64,000 nt of DNA from Stercorarius parasiticus. Taxonomy: Eukaryota > Chordata > Aves > Charadriiformes > Stercorariidae. Positions 48,271-62,128 of this stretch are shown here, piece by piece (position 1 is the first letter of the stretch; every line of letters begins with the position of its first letter). Location of the stretch: the NCBI GenBank assembly GCA_013396915.1, contig VWZL01005191.1:682001-746000 (forward strand), in the 5' to 3' direction. The position numbers and the translations under genes were made by a program. The notes beneath the pieces are model-generated. The model was not told the DNA's origin and searched no databases. It saw only the letters and a list, made by a program, of their open reading frames with translations.

Positions 48271-51200
48271 ATGACATTTCCTGCTAGCGCTTTTTCCCAC
48301 ATCCATTTCTAATGAACAGGACCGAATTATAATTTTTACAATAATCTTTCCAAGTCTTACACTACTCGGTAACTATAAAACAAATGGGCAACGAGCAGGG
48401 GTCGATAAACCCTAAGCTATGGCACCTAAAACATTATAATAAGCAACCAGGGTCAAGTGAAAGAGCTCAGAAAAAAGCAATTACATGACAATGTTGTTTT
48501 CTCCAGAACAAAATAAAGCATTACTCTACCATTTTCTGTTTTGGGTTTTTTTGTTTTTTTTAATGTGGTGCGTGGGTTTTACACAACTGCAGCAGAAAAA
48601 TAACTTCACTTGAAAGTTCGAGGAACTGGTTGTCTAGTTTGTGAAATAAAAAGAAGGAGGTGAATTGCAGATTTTATCAGTTTTTCAGTCTAATTTTATG
48701 CCAACATTCCTATATGTAAGAAATTCTAAAATTACCTTCTGCTATTAAATTAACTATGGCACTGCTTAATCAATTTGTTTTAAATTATTTTGCCACAGGA
48801 AGCAAGAAAATTTTCTTCCATTCCAAATACACTTTCCGCATTGCACTGCTGTCTGTTTCACCTGAAGTGTAGTTGGATCGGGGCTGTACGTCCCACTGGA
48901 AAACCACGCCAATAAAGCATTCTGGTCACTCTATGACACCAGGGAAGAACAAGGAAGAGGTGGTCCAGGCACGATTTTTCTCTCCCTCCCAGTTGCAGAG
49001 GTAGCCATTAAGTTTCTTACGTCAGCCAAGTACATTTTAAACCCCTCTGTACTTTTATTTCAGTAATGCAGCTTTTTCTGATTGTGATCCATGCACCGGC
49101 ATACGCTGAAGAATTATTAAGGGAAATATTTTCTGACAACATACCAAAAACACACAGGGCAGATGACTTGCATGCAACATCAGTCCTATATATACTGTAG
49201 GAGGCATTAACACTTGAATGTAATGCAGAGGCAGATAAGGTATTTCACTCCACCAAAAGAAAATAGTTCCTTTCATCTAAATGAGCTTGTTCCACTGCTG
49301 GTACCAGAGTTCTATACATTTTGAGAGGGTAATATACCCCTGTTTTTAAATCTGTGTTATATTAGCCAGAAAAATAAACTATGGAAAGACAGAAGTGCAG
49401 AGACTGGGAAGCGGAGGTGATGAATGTGCTGCCTGATTTCACTTCTGGGACCTGAAATTGTATCTAGTGCAGAATGAAGCAACTGGGGGAAAAAAAACCC
49501 CTCAGTCTCATCTGACATCTTTAAAGGTCATGAAGGAAATGATGGTGGGTGATCCACAGCTGGTATGGCCACAGGTGTCTTGTCTATTCGAAGACATACA
49601 TCAGAATATCCTCAGAATAGCAATGCTGTTGGGCTGCTAGTTCTCAAAGCCCTCAAATGAATAAAGGGAAGGAAAAGTCTGACAGAGATAAATATGAGCC
49701 CCCATAAAACCTGAGAATATTTTTGTCTTAAATCCAAGTGTCAGTCCTGCTTCCATTCACTCTGATGGCTAAAGGAAGAGCACGAGGAGAAAGAGGAGCC
49801 CACGAAATGGTCAAACCTCTCTTGGTCGCTACGGTGGCCGACACAGAGAAGGTAGCGCAGACGGCAATCTGCCCTCCTAGTGTTTCAGGCTGTGGAGAAA
49901 GCCATGAGGGCCACGGCCAGGAAATGCGGGCTCAAAGCATGGGATCACAACAAAAACCCTCATGCTTCTAAAGCCACGCATTAAGAATAACAAAAAAAGA
50001 CGTCTTCTAAAACGTTCAGGTATCAAAATGGCAGCAGAACACGCGCATACTCCTGATGCCTCCTGAAGACGGCTATTACATCAACTCTCCAAGCATGATG
50101 ACTCCGTGCAAGCTACACATTCAGAAGGAGTTTTAATTCTCAATTATTTAGGCTTCCTCGTTGTATATAGTTCAGCCTCTAATTGAAATTTTCAGTCCAA
50201 AGCAAGCGACATAAACTTTGCAGTCTATAACTGTTAGTAAAAAAAAAAAAAAAAATTAAGAAAAAAGGCTGTTGTAAAAGCTCTGGTTAATTTGTGGCAT
50301 TTTAATGTGAAGGTTGTTGCACATACTTAAAAACATGCAGTGCAACAAGAATCTTCCCATTAAGTAAGACAGAAATGGCAATTATGCAGTCTGTTGATCG
50401 GATTTTTTACTAATGATGAGTGCTTTCTGCTAATGGATAGGAAAGCAAAGCAGTCCAGTCAAACAAGTCACCTTGGCGGTATAATGCAAGACCCATCAAT
50501 TTTGCGCACAACTTCTTCAGTAATGAATCTTGGAGCACAACCCATCAACATTGCTCCTGGAAGACAACCACTGAGGTAGAGGATCCACAAAAAGGGGTTT
50601 GAAGTGAAAAATGGGATAAGAGCTTTCCGCCCCTTTAAAAGTGGAATTGATTATGATGGATTCATCTCCAAGGTGCCTGGGCACTGCATTAAAAATGCTT
50701 CGATAGAAAAAAATATGATCCCGCCACGTAGTTGGTGGCACCTCGCCATTTCGTGCTGCAGCATCACGGTGAGGTAACTGGAGTCCTGTCTTCACACCTA
50801 CCCTTGAATCCTCTGGCATTGTGGAGAGTCAGAGGGAAGAGTAACGGAAGTAGAAACAGATTTTTTTTTTGCTTGAGGTGTAACAAGGTTCCAACCTGCA
50901 AACCCATGCTACAGATTAACTGCTGAAGCCTGAGGATGACGAGGGAGAAGACCTTCCTCCCTGTCCCCTCTGCGGGGAACATGGGGCACTCTGGTCCATG
51001 CGGAACAGAATGAGCTCTCATTAACTTTAGCTCCAGAATACAGTTTTCTATTCCTTGATAACCGAATCCCTGAAAAGGGATGAGAAGTTTTTATTTTTCT
51101 CAGAAGGGCTGCGCTACAGTAAATCTTTCCACAAACTAAAAACCAGTTTTAATCGAACAGCACCCTTCCTGAGAAAGGCTGTGCCGGATCATTGCTTCCC

Positions 51201-52565
51201 TTTCCCTCTCCAATATCTATAATACTAAATATACAAATCTATATAAAAATAAAATTAGAATTGCTTTTAATGAGATAAACCCAAGAAGATTCAGTGTTTA
51301 TCCTGCACCTTTTACTCGGATGCTTTCGGTGCACAGTTTCAGCACCTTGTCTCAAAGAATTAACCTGTCCCATTTTTCAGCTCAGAACAGAACACCAATA
51401 TATGAACACAGATGGCCAAAATAAGGACCTAATCCTATGAGGTCCCCTGCATGTCCTCGCAAGTACTCATCATCCTCAGACTGCACAAAATCATTCCGAG
51501 CAGAGGGTTACTGTAGCCTTTCAGGATCACGCCCTAATGAATAAAATATACAAAGGTGACTTGAGTAAAATCCTCTCCAACGTGCTGACAAAGGTAAAAT
51601 AAAATATTCCTCTTAGGACGTTTTCCTGGCAGAACAACCTGACCCCTCTGTGACTGGCCTTGAGAAAGGAATGGATAATGCTCTAAACTAACCAATTCGT
51701 CTAACTGAACTTTTGGGCAATTTTTTGCCAAATGATTGGCGTGTTGCACAGGTCACCACTACAAAATAACAATTGTCCATGTATACAACAGATGCATCTC
51801 ATATCATTGTGAAGTTTTAGATGAGTGTATAATACCTTTTTAACTTCAAGCACCTTGCACACAAACTGCACTGTTAATTGTTATGAGTTTATTTCTACCT
51901 TTTTTTTTTTTTACAAATCTTGCCTATCCTGCGCTTCAAGCATTACCCCAGAAATCAGCTTTGTCCTTGCTCGCTGATGAGATTTTACTATTATGTAGTA
52001 ATTGCAGTGCCCTGAACTCTTATCCCCCTGCAGATTTAATGTTCTTCTGAAGGCAATGGTTCTTCTTAAAGTGGTATTATTTTATTCACACAATGTAGCT
52101 CACTAAACTTGCCTTTTGCCCCCTTGTTCTTAGACTTTAAAAGGACACTATAGCAATCTGATCCAGCACCCACTGAGAAGAAATCAAAGGCTCCTGTTGA
52201 CTTCAGTGACTGCTGGAGACGGCTCCTAAATGGGATGACTCAAAGTGCGGCTCTAGCCTGGAGGCAGCTATACAGCTGGTATTGTGGGGCTTTATTGTCT
52301 CATTGCTTCCAGCTCCAATCTGTGCAGTTTGTGAGTATAATTATCATTTTCTAGTTGCCAGCCCAATAAATGTGACACTGAAGAGGCGAGTTGAATTCCT
52401 GCCTGAAATTTTAACCAGCAAAAATGATCCTGCAATCATGTTTCATGTAACAGTTATGTGTTGCCATCACACTGGTTTCTCAAAGAAAGAAAAGAAATGA
52501 TGTCGAGCAAGAGTCAGGGATGGGTCTTGTCTACAGTTCTCATTTTCCTTAAATCAGCCATTAAG
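48271..52565. other. intergenic-looking stretch, possible regulatory block at 52140-52480
   Basis: I see no supported exon. Poly-A runs lie at 50239-50256. The part 52140-52480 has complex sequence with motifs such as TCAAAGGCTCCTGTTGACTT, CAGCTATACAGCTG and AGTATAATTATCATTTTC, and may be conserved; this cannot be judged from one sequence. Confidence 0.35.
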
Positions 52566-53019
52566 TCATAGAATCATAGAATGGTTTATTTCCATTCCAA
52601 CCCCCCTGCCATGGGCAGGGACACCTCCCAGTAGACCAGGTTGCTCAAAGCCCCATCCAGCCTGGCCTTGAACACTTCCAGGGATGGGGCATCCACAGCT
52701 TCTCTGGGCAACCTGTTCCAGTGTCTCACCACCCTCATAGTGAAAAATTTCTTCCTAATGTCTAATCTAAATCTACCCTCTTTTCAGTTTGAAGCCATTA
52801 CCCCTTGTCCTATCACTACATGCCCTTGTAAAAAGTCCATCTTTCCTGTAGGCCTCCTTTGGGTACTGGAAAGCTGCTAAAAGGTCTCCCCAGAGCCTTC
52901 TCTTCTCCAGGCTGAACAACCCCTATTGTCTCAGCCTGTCCTCATAGAAGAGGTGCTACAGCCTTCTGATCCTCTTTGTGTCCCTCCTCTGGACCTGCTC
53001 CAATAGGTCCATGTCCTTC
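52566..53019 (-). mobile_element. CR1 LINE 3' fragment, minus strand
   Basis: It begins at the tail motif CATAGAATCATAGAATGG and reads on the minus strand through the 3' UTR into the ORF2 end, stopping near GGACCTGCTCCAATAGGTCC. A small deletion follows the tail (the usual GTTGGAAGGGACC is missing) and the ORF2 part is frameshifted, so it is inactive. Confidence 0.93.
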
Positions 53020-56000
53020 AACAGAAGACACATGGTCTACAAGGCAGTTAGTGCCTGGACAAACAGAGGGACAAAGCAATGGGTGAGCAGTTTTGAAGGC
53101 CACATCCCAGAACACATGATTTCCATGCTGCCTGTTGTGTCGCCCTACAAACTGTGCATTGACATGTTGTGTCGGGGACAGTTAAACAATTATTTAGTAT
53201 GGGTGACCGTGGGCCAATGCCTCAGCCCATGCCACAACCCCTGGTAGAGTACTTTTAGGGTCAGATACTTTGTGAACTTGAAATTCACACTCTGACACAG
53301 TTCTAGCGTTCTTGTAAAAACAAAGTACGTTAGCACATATCTTCTGTCCACCCAATGCTAACGCAGACGTACGTTACCGACTAGGAGTAAGAAATCACTG
53401 AGGGACATTTTCTCTGTATCAGATCAGTCATGCCGGACAGAACTAACTCCTACCTTTAACATATGTCACGTTTTTAGTGCATGGCGCAGTACATAACCTT
53501 ACCAAGAAACCTGTCAAGTTTGTTTGCAAGCAATAGTCACCACTGCTAGTTTGTGCGTATGGTCACCACTAACAAGTGGAAGAAAGCTGATCACCGTAAA
53601 GTTGAATTAACATGAAATGCCTGCTTGTCTCATTCACGTTCTTTTGACAGTGGCATATGCTCCTGCTTTACACATGAAAGCTTAATTACAACATTTCAGG
53701 TGGCAAAACAGTTAATTATATAAAAACGAGGCCCAGAAGTCTGTGATATGACACCTCTCTATGATTCCCTGGGAGATGTCATGCACGGAAGAAGATGCTT
53801 ATTGTTAGCTACATCAGACTGAGGGCTGCAGGAGAGCACTGCCGCTGAAACCTGGGGTCCCTGCACACAATCCAGCTATAATGGAGGGCAAAATGTGTTT
53901 TATACAAATTGCTCTTGCTAATAACGAAAGTAAAAGGAAGCTCTTTTTTGCCTGGAACAATACCCAATCTCTTGTGTAGGCTTCATCTCACCTAACTTCA
54001 GATGTTGCTGATGTAAAAATCCCCAACGGAGATTATCATTCATCCCAGCTTTCCTTTATCACTCATCCTGGCTTTCCTCCTCTACAGAACAGGCCAATTT
54101 GAACTCTTTTGATTGCATACGTTGGGAAGAGAGAAACCCGTGTGCAGCCATGCCTATTCCCTCCTTTGACTAGAAAGGGAGCCTGAGGGGACCTGCTCAG
54201 ATGTGGGCAGATGAATCTGAGCACTTGCAAATGATTAGAGAAACCAGTGTGCTACCCAAATCTAGAAAAAAGAGAAGATGGAGCCCCTGCTCAGCATCAT
54301 GTCACGAACTTCACGTGCTTTGTTATTTCTTGACAGACTTCAAACGGCAGCTGCTTCTCTGTCTCTCAAAAGGAGGAGGTGAACCGAGTCCTCTTGCCAG
54401 AAAATTCTCTGCTTGAATGGTATTAGCACAACTTTTTTTCGTCCCAGAACCTAAAAAAACCCCAAAACTGGACAGTTCTCTTCCCCAGGGCCCTACAGTT
54501 GATGATATGCTGGATATATAACCCTGAGGCTGAAGCCCTAACCACGATCCGATAGTGAGTATGTTTTAATCTGGACCTTAGCGCTATGGTGGTGTCTGTT
54601 GTCTCATGGATTTTCTGCTCAGTTTAGCCCTTGAAATTAAATGCCCACCTTCGACCCATCCACCAGCGCTCACTTGTTAAACCTATACCGATTCACTTAA
54701 AGCCAATCCATCAGCAAAGCAGCAGGCGCTGCAGGTTGAGGAAAACGGCAGCATAAACTTTGAAGCAATCACACAGTAAAGAGGTTTCTTCTTTTGCTCT
54801 TCCTCCTGCAGGTGTCTGTGCCTTGACTCAGCCTTTGTCTGGTACAGAAGCTATTCACAGCCTGGATTATATTTGTAATATGCAACTTCTGCAAATGTCT
54901 CGACTTCGCACCCGCATGCAGTCACCTGTAAAACCTGTTTGCCATCTCATATTCTACAGCTATGAAAATTCTCTCTTAAATATAATATGTATAAAATGTA
55001 CAATGCAAGGCTGTATTTTCACCTCAGGCTTCTGGTGACAAGAATAACTCCTTGAACTCCATCTTACAGTTCTATAAGACGACTCTAAGTTCTTCATGAA
55101 GATAAAAAGAAGATACAGCTTAAGCGTTACACAGCAAAGGACTTGCGAGACTTTATCTCAGAAAAGTCTGTGAATATAATTTTTTAGCCTGCAAAAACAA
55201 GGACATCTCAGAATGGTGAACTCCCAGTTTCACCTTTGTCTCACCTAATTATATCGACATGCAGAACTGCATAATCCCTTGCCACGGTATTCCAAGAGGT
55301 TTCATAGATCATAGGTGCAGCAACACACTGAAAGCCTCTGGCTTTGTGGCAGATTTACACTGTCTCAGGGAGAGCAAAGGGGGATGGTCTAATGCCATGT
55401 TCCAAAAGGATGAAGAGTGTCACTTTCGTGCAGGGGGCTTCTGAAAGGCACAGCTGCTATCAGATAGCCTAGTGTAAATGTGCTTTTTGGTGTTTTTTGG
55501 TTTGGTTTTTTTTTTTTTTATAATGGGAATGGCAAAATCCTCCAAGACTGCTGCAGACACACGGCGTCCAGACAAAAAGCAATGAGACAAAGTGAAGATC
55601 TTTGCATTACTGAAGGCAGAAAACCTTTATTCCGGCAGCTAACAAAAAAAAAACCAATGAGATTTTCCAGAGACAATATTCCAAGGAATATTGTTATGGG
55701 AAAGTAGCAACAAACCGTCCCTGATCCCTGGAGGGGAACGCAGGGACTTACCTGTGTCTATCGGGCTACATACTCCACTGCAGGAAGAGTTACTTACCAT
55801 GGAAATGATTCAGTTCTATAAAATATGTCTAGCACCCAGCTGATCTCTCTTTCTGCTGTTTGTCCAGTCAAGTAAGTGTCTCTTTGACAAGTAACTCAGC
55901 CCTTTTACTCCCCCACTGCGTCCCCTTTTGTTTATTTTGAACCTGACTCCTACTGGTGCCATGTGCTGGCCCTAATTCTTGTGTTGCAGGTATAACGCCA

Positions 56001-56429
56001 ACATCACCGGCAGTTTAGGAAGAGCTGCGCACTCCAAAGGCTCAGCAATTCATCATCATATCCAGGAAAAAAACAGAAGACCAGTGGTGGTGATTGCTGC
56101 CTCTTTCCTAAGGGCAGCAGAAGAACATATCTATCAACCAGACATGGCATCGAGTGGAAGTTAGCACCAACTGCTACCCTGTGCTGCTTATCCATATGGT
56201 ATTAATAATACTGACAGAAATGGCCATGGTAGACCAAAAGTGACTACAAGGAACTAGACCGCAGGTGGAAAAACTTGCATGTGCCAATTGTCCCTGACAA
56301 GAATTGTGTTTTGGGTAAAACGGGAGTAGGCTTTTGGAGGTGGCACTGGAGTACTGGCTTTCTCATCTGTGAGCAGTTGGGAAAGGATTAAGTTACCTTT
56401 AGGAGTATTTTTGCATTTAGTAGAGAATA
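53020..56429. other. intergenic-looking stretch, nothing recognised
   Basis: No exon or repeat is supported. A T-run lies at about 55508-55519. Confidence 0.4.
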
Positions 56430-56678
56430 GTGAAAGGAGGGAAACCCCACCTGGAGTACTGCATCCAGCTCTGGAGTCCAAAACCACTGGAACAGGTTAC
56501 CCAGAGAGGTGGTAGATGCCCCATCCCTGGAAACATTCAAGGTCAGGTTGGATGGGGCTCTGAGCAACGTGATCTAGTTGAAGATGTCCCTGCTCATTGT
56601 AGGATGGTTGGACCAGATGACCTTTAAAGGTCCCTTCCAACCAAAACTATTCTATGGTTCTATGATTCTATGATTCTA
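56430..56678 (+). mobile_element. CR1 LINE 3' end, plus strand, internally deleted
   Basis: Text such as ACCTGGAGTACTGCATCCAG is followed directly by CACTGGAACAGGTTACCCAG, which in a full CR1 lie several hundred bases apart. The element then continues through GATGCCCCATCCCTGGAAAC to the diagnostic tail TCTATGATTCTATGATTCT at 56659-56677. The internal deletion is in the ORF2 region. Confidence 0.93.
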
Positions 56679-57014
56679 AAAACAGACTGCCCTGTTTACG
56701 GGGAGTTGGGATACTCCCAGAGGATTCATAAAGGAGGATGTTAAATCAGTCCCCAGAACAACCCAGTTACTGTATCCTAATGCAAGTAAACAGGAGATGA
56801 CGGAAAGCTGGATACACGGTCAAGTTTGTTACTGAATTGGCATAACAAAATCAGGTGGATGATGCTTACCAGCAGAAAAATAACAACAAAACAAAATATT
56901 AGAATTCTGGAAGGGAAACTTAAATGAATTCAGAGATTTGCATGGTAAAATCATCTGTGGATTTGATCCAAAGAAAATAAGAGATAAAGATGGCATTTCC
57001 TAAAAATGTATCCC

Positions 57015-57039
57015 ACCAAACCAAACCAAACCAAACCAA
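57015..57039. repeat. (CCAAA)n microsatellite
   Basis: About five tandem CCAAA units. Confidence 0.85.
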
Positions 57040-57099
57040 CAAAACCATGGGGATAGGTAGAAATCTGTAGAGGAAAAGAGGAAAAGGTTGTCAGATACA

Positions 57100-58330
57100 A
57101 ATATGAGTAAGCTGGATTTCAGAGCCTGAAATATTTCACAGTGTGACAAATCTAAGTCACGCTTCTAAGGACAAAAAGAAAAACATTGAAGGCACAAAAA
57201 AAGAAAAGAAGCAATGCAACATGAGATTCAACAAGCAAGGAACAAGGAAGATAGCACAAAATTGTTTGTAAGAATACTGGAGTTAACACAAAGATTGAGA
57301 AAGGTGTTGGTCTGATATTCAACAGAGAAGGAAAGCTATCAAGAGACAGCTTCAGGAAAAGCTCTTTAATAACTCTCTTGCATGCCTTCACTAAAAAGAG
57401 AAACTGCGATCAAATGGCTGTCACAGTCCATAGGTGCCGGTAAGGGACAAGAGCTCATTTTTTAATAGGGAAACAAAGAGTTGGGAGCTTTAAAGGCATA
57501 AAGAAGTTAAAAAATTCCAAATCAGCTGGGTCTCAGGAATTTTATTCCAGTTCATTCAATGACCATCCTTGAAAACTTCTAGGGGTTCATGAGGTGTGAA
57601 AAGGCGAGGGAACAGTGATCATGGCACCTAACGTAAAAGACAGAGAAGCCATAGAGCAATACCTTATAATGTCATATACCCTGGCATCCACGTGGCATTT
57701 CACACTATGCTCCGTATCATATAGGAAAACATGGACTACACAAAACCAGTCCCAAATGGTTATGAAGCTGGTTAGAAGAATGTGTTCTGTTGTAGGCAGA
57801 AATATTCTGTTGTGCAAATAGAAAAAAAGAAACAACTGTAAGTAACCACATCGCAAAAAAGTAGTGAGAATTTTTGTGGAACTAAAGCAAACACAAGGGA
57901 AAAACAGCACACTGTCTCAAAAAATAGTAATCATCATACTGGAGCTTACAGATACTTGTACAAAATGACACACCCTTAAAGTAACAAAGTCTTTTTATTC
58001 AGCCCTGGTAAAACATGCCTGGAAAGCTGTGTCCAGTTTTCCAGCACCGTATTTCAATAATAAATCCAGGCATGAATCCTGAGAAGAGCAAGGAGAGTAA
58101 TCAGGGAACTAGAAAACATTACCTACAAGGAAAGACTGAAAGATTTGGGGTTGTTTACCTAAAGAAAAATGAGGAGGGATACAAAGTAAAGTAAGGAAAA
58201 GGATCACAAAGGGAAGGGGAATATTCTGTTCTTGATGCCTTTGGTGGTTAGGATGAAACTTACAGGATGAAAGTCACAGACAAACTGAAGCGACAGTGAT
58301 TCAGACAAAAAATAAAGAAAATTTCTAACC
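57100..58330 (+). mobile_element. decayed CR1-family LINE body, plus strand
   Basis: Reverse-transcriptase ORF motifs survive with stops. Near 57510 LKNSKSAGSQEFYSS resembles the CR1 'KSxGPDGxHPR' motif. Near 57985 the frame reads CLESCVQF (compare HLEYCVQF). Near 58110 it reads ELENITYKERLKDLGLFT followed by a stop, matching the segment of CR1 that reads LSYEERLRELGLFS in younger copies. Start and end are approximate. This is much older than the other CR1 copies here. Confidence 0.75.
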
Positions 58331-60379
58331 CTGTGGAGAAGGGCAGTGATTCCTCTGTACATCCTGCTTCCACTGAATGCACCCCTCGTTGGCAGATGAT
58401 GTGCAGTCCCCACATTGCACGCCTTCTAACTGCTTAGTCAAGAACCTATCAGGATTTCCATAATTAGAGTTGAACCTGCCTTATGGCAGGGTGATGGATT
58501 AAGTAAGCAATCTCTTAAAATCCCGTCTCGCTCTCTAACTTTTTTTGTCCATCTGAGAAAACGGGACTTTTATCCTCCTCCTTTGTGATACTGTAGTCAG
58601 AGTGATGCCCTGACACCTAAGCCGATCTGCCAGTGCTAACGCCGAGAAGTGTGGCCCACATGCTATTCTTTCTCTGGAAGGAAACCATGATATTTGACCA
58701 CCCTGCATTGAGCAGATGTAAAGCTAATGCCGAGCCCTGCCCATGGCATGTGAACACTGGGAGGGAAATGGAAAGAGAGCGGTCTATTTCAGTCAGAAGA
58801 GGCAGCACATGCTCCTGCGCCCCATCCATGGCAAAGGCTTTTACTGAACTCAGTTCAAATACCTGAAGGTGAAGGTGGAGATTTCAATTTCCGTACCTAA
58901 TTTTTGCCAGCTAGTATTCCCTTCCTTTTCTTTCCAAAGCTCAGTATGAGCAGAAAGCTGCAAGAAAAAGGGTTTGTGTGAAACAAAAGAGACAAAGGAT
59001 AAGACAGCAATAAAGCTCTGAACGCCACCTAATCCTGCTCAAACAAATCTGTTATTTTGGATATTTAAAGAAAAAAGCCTGTCTACTTGACAAACCAGAG
59101 TGGTTCCAAAGAAACGATTACAACCTGTCTTATCAGGTCAGCCTGAAAAGAGTTTCCATACAGCCAATGATTCTATAAATTACATTTACAGTCACTTCAT
59201 TTCCCAGCCTGAAGCAGCGCAGACCAGGGCAAAATGAACAGTGACAAAAATGTGCAGGTTTTACACAGTGGGATTGTAAAGAATAATATGGAGATGGGAA
59301 CGAACTTGATCCAGTTGCAATGAAAGATTAATTGTGTGACGTGTGAGTAATTGGTTAATGGGACTGGGTCAGCACCTGGTGTCTGATGGTTTGAAAAGAG
59401 GATGAGAATGCAGCTTCAGCTATTTGAAAAAGGTTTTGCAGGCCAAAACGTTCCCATCTCTGTAACTTGCAGAGTCTGAGAAATGAAATAAATCTAAATG
59501 TAAATTACAGAGTTGTCTGATAGGCAGAGATATTTTTTTGCTTTGAGACTGATATTCATATTGTCAGTGTTTGAGGGACAGAGAGGCCAGAATGGGCATC
59601 CAGAGGGGAAAAATGTGGCCGGGGCAAATGAACCTGAATGAAATGCGATGCATTAACCTGGAAGTAATTAAAAAGAAAGGGCAGGGGGTAGCCTTGTTAG
59701 CGACTACTCAGTGTATAACAGAGAGCCATTATGATAATACAGGACTGTAAAAAATGAGGCCTTGTCTGCTCTGCAAGGACATAAAAGAATGACTGACACT
59801 TTTCTCATGAAAAGAAGGATTGCCCCATTGTCCTTCACCAACATTTTCTCTGCCTTGTCAACAGCCTGCCTAGCTACTGCCCTTCACTGCAGAGCTGCCT
59901 GCATTTCAGTTGTGCTGTACTCACATGCATTGGAAAGGTAATATATAAAAACTCACAGCAACTCTAAGAAAATGATAATGTAAAGATTATTTTGTTTAAT
60001 ATTTAATAGTTGACTTTCCAAGATTACTCAGGAAGCTGCTTTTATTTCTTTTTCTGTTCCTTTTCCTTTTTTTTTTTTAATTTTTACTACAGTATGGTAA
60101 ATTCACGTCATATCTGTAGGAAATAAAAAAAAAATCCAGGTGATCCAAAACAATTTTCTTTAAGCATCAATAATCACACTCATCACGACGTTTGGTGCTT
60201 CTGACAACAGGCTGGGGCTGAGGACTTCCATCTCAACATCTTACGGAGATGTGATTTTAGATCTGGACTCCCACATTTGCCCACGGTAGCAAGAAATGGT
60301 GCTCTAGTTGTAGAACTACAGGCAAGAGTCTACCACATTATTTGATCACGCCGGTATTAAGGAAGCATCAAGCCATGCA
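58331..60379. promoter_or_regulatory. non-coding stretch, candidate conserved element at 59100-59480
   Basis: No exon is supported. Within 59100-59480 there are motifs such as CCAATGATTCTATAAATTAC, GATTAATTGTGTGACGTG and TGAGTAATTGGTTAATGGG, a cluster of homeodomain-like and CRE-like cores in unique sequence. Confidence 0.3.
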
Positions 60380-61500
60380 GGGATAAAATCAGAAAAGGTC
60401 ATTTTCAGAAAGGTTTACAAGTAGCAAAGGACATAAAAGGAAACCAGAGAAGATTTTACAAATAGAATAGAAGTGTGAAAAAGACAAAAGAAAATATAGG
60501 CTGATTATTCAAATCAGAGGAGAGCAATAACTAACGGTACAGAGATGTCTGAAAAATTTAATCTCTTTTTTGCATCAGTCTTCATAAAAATGATTATGTG
60601 TGATCAGCTACTTATGGCAATGGTTTTACAAGGAGGTAGAAACATAGGCTAGGAGAGGGATAGAATAAAGAAATAATGCTTAAACAGTTTAGAGGAATCC
60701 TTGTCAGCATTCCTCCAAGAAATGCCCTCTAAGGTACTGAAGAAGTGAGTCAAAGCAGACTCTGAACTGTGAGCTCTGGAATCTTCATGGTCTTCAATAA
60801 CTTGTGGATACAAGGAAGGTTCAAGTGACCAAAAAGAAGGTAAATATCCCCCCTCTCTGATTAAACAAAGAAAGCCTGGGGAACCAAGATTAATTGGTTT
60901 GATTTTTATGTATGGTAACACATAACAACAGATTACTACACAGCAATTTACAAGCACTGAAAGTAGCATTCCTGACCCTAGTTACCTCCTTCACGCAGCA
61001 AGCAGGTCTGATGTGATACCTGGCAAGCTGGATGGTGGGGAAGAGGACAACAAACTAATGTGGTCCCTTTAGGAGCAGATGTCAACCACACACCAGCTCC
61101 AGGCCACTTAGGACAGCCTCCTGGACCATGAGCAGTGTGACAGACACTGGCCTGAGGGTTGAGTCTGGGGTGGACAGCCAGCACAGACCTGTGAAGAATA
61201 AACTGTGGCAGACCTATGTAATTTCTCTGGTGGGATCTGGTGGATCAGAAAGGCTAGCCAAATCTTTTGAGACACTCTGACTTTACTAGGGCTTCTGACA
61301 TTAATCCAGATGATTTTTTTTTTTCCCAAATCCCATGTAATTTTATCTAAATGAAGTTGACATGGTGGCTACACAGCTGTTCAAAAAGGCCTCACCCAGT
61401 GAGCGGCTGTAAGTAATTCCCTGTTAAAATGGGGAGAATATTTTGCACCAGATCCTGAAAGATCTATCTATTCTTTGCCAGGTTTATTTTGAACCGTTTG
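60380..61500 (+). mobile_element. decayed CR1-family LINE body, plus strand
   Basis: ORF2 landmarks in order: VAKDIKGNQRRFYK near 60425, EMSEKFNLFFASVFIK near 60540-60590 (compare EVLNAFFASVFTG in CR1), and SDFTRASDINPD near 61280 (compare the DFSKAFDTVSHN motif of the reverse transcriptase). Stops and frameshifts are many. It may be a piece of the same old insertion as 57100-58330, or a separate one. Confidence 0.72.
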
Positions 61501-62018
61501 AATTACAGAAGAGATTACATTTGGAAAGTGTACAGAAGGTACCTGGCCATGAGGACTTGCAAGTATTTGGGATAATAGGATTAACGTCTTAAATCACTCT
61601 GTAAATTGGAGACATAGTATGAAATAAGCATGATGCCATTCAATAAACCACAAAGGGTAGTAATTAAAAGGATTAATGTAACAATAAAAATGTGGAGACC
61701 TTGATTAATCCAGCAGCGTACTGTCAAGCAATCCTAATTTCAGACGACAAATTACCATTGTGTTTTGCCCTTTTTTGCATTTTGGGGTGTACTCACAATA
61801 ACCTTCATGTACCAGTATGCAAACTGTTGTATCCCGTGTGACCACACTCCACCTGGATCACTATGCACGCTTCAGTAGAGAGCTGAAAAGAATGCACAAT
61901 AGTCCATGGAAAACAGACAACTGAAACAACGGAGACAACACTTCTGGAAATAGAAGATCTGTGAGGAACGGTTAAAAGGCACTCTGTCCAAGAGAAAAGA
62001 TAGAGGGGAAATAACATA
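61501..62018. promoter_or_regulatory. candidate conserved non-coding element
   Basis: Unique AT-rich sequence at about 61560-61770 holds several homeodomain/forkhead-like cores (GGTAGTAATTAAAAGGATTA, GTAACAATAAAAATG, TTGATTAATCCAGC). There is no open frame and no repeat. Confidence 0.3.
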
Positions 62019-62037
62019 TGTGTGTGTGTGTGTGTGT
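62019..62037. repeat. (TG)n microsatellite followed by (TA)n
   Basis: Nine TG units pass into TATATTTTTATATATATA; a CA-rich stretch follows at 62111-62128. Frames reading Cys-Val repeats here are products of the repeat. Confidence 0.95.
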
Positions 62038-62128
62038 ATATTTTTATATATATATTCACACACCACCATACTTGTTGTGTATGTATATACTTTATGCTTT
62101 CTTATATCTACACACATGCACACACACA

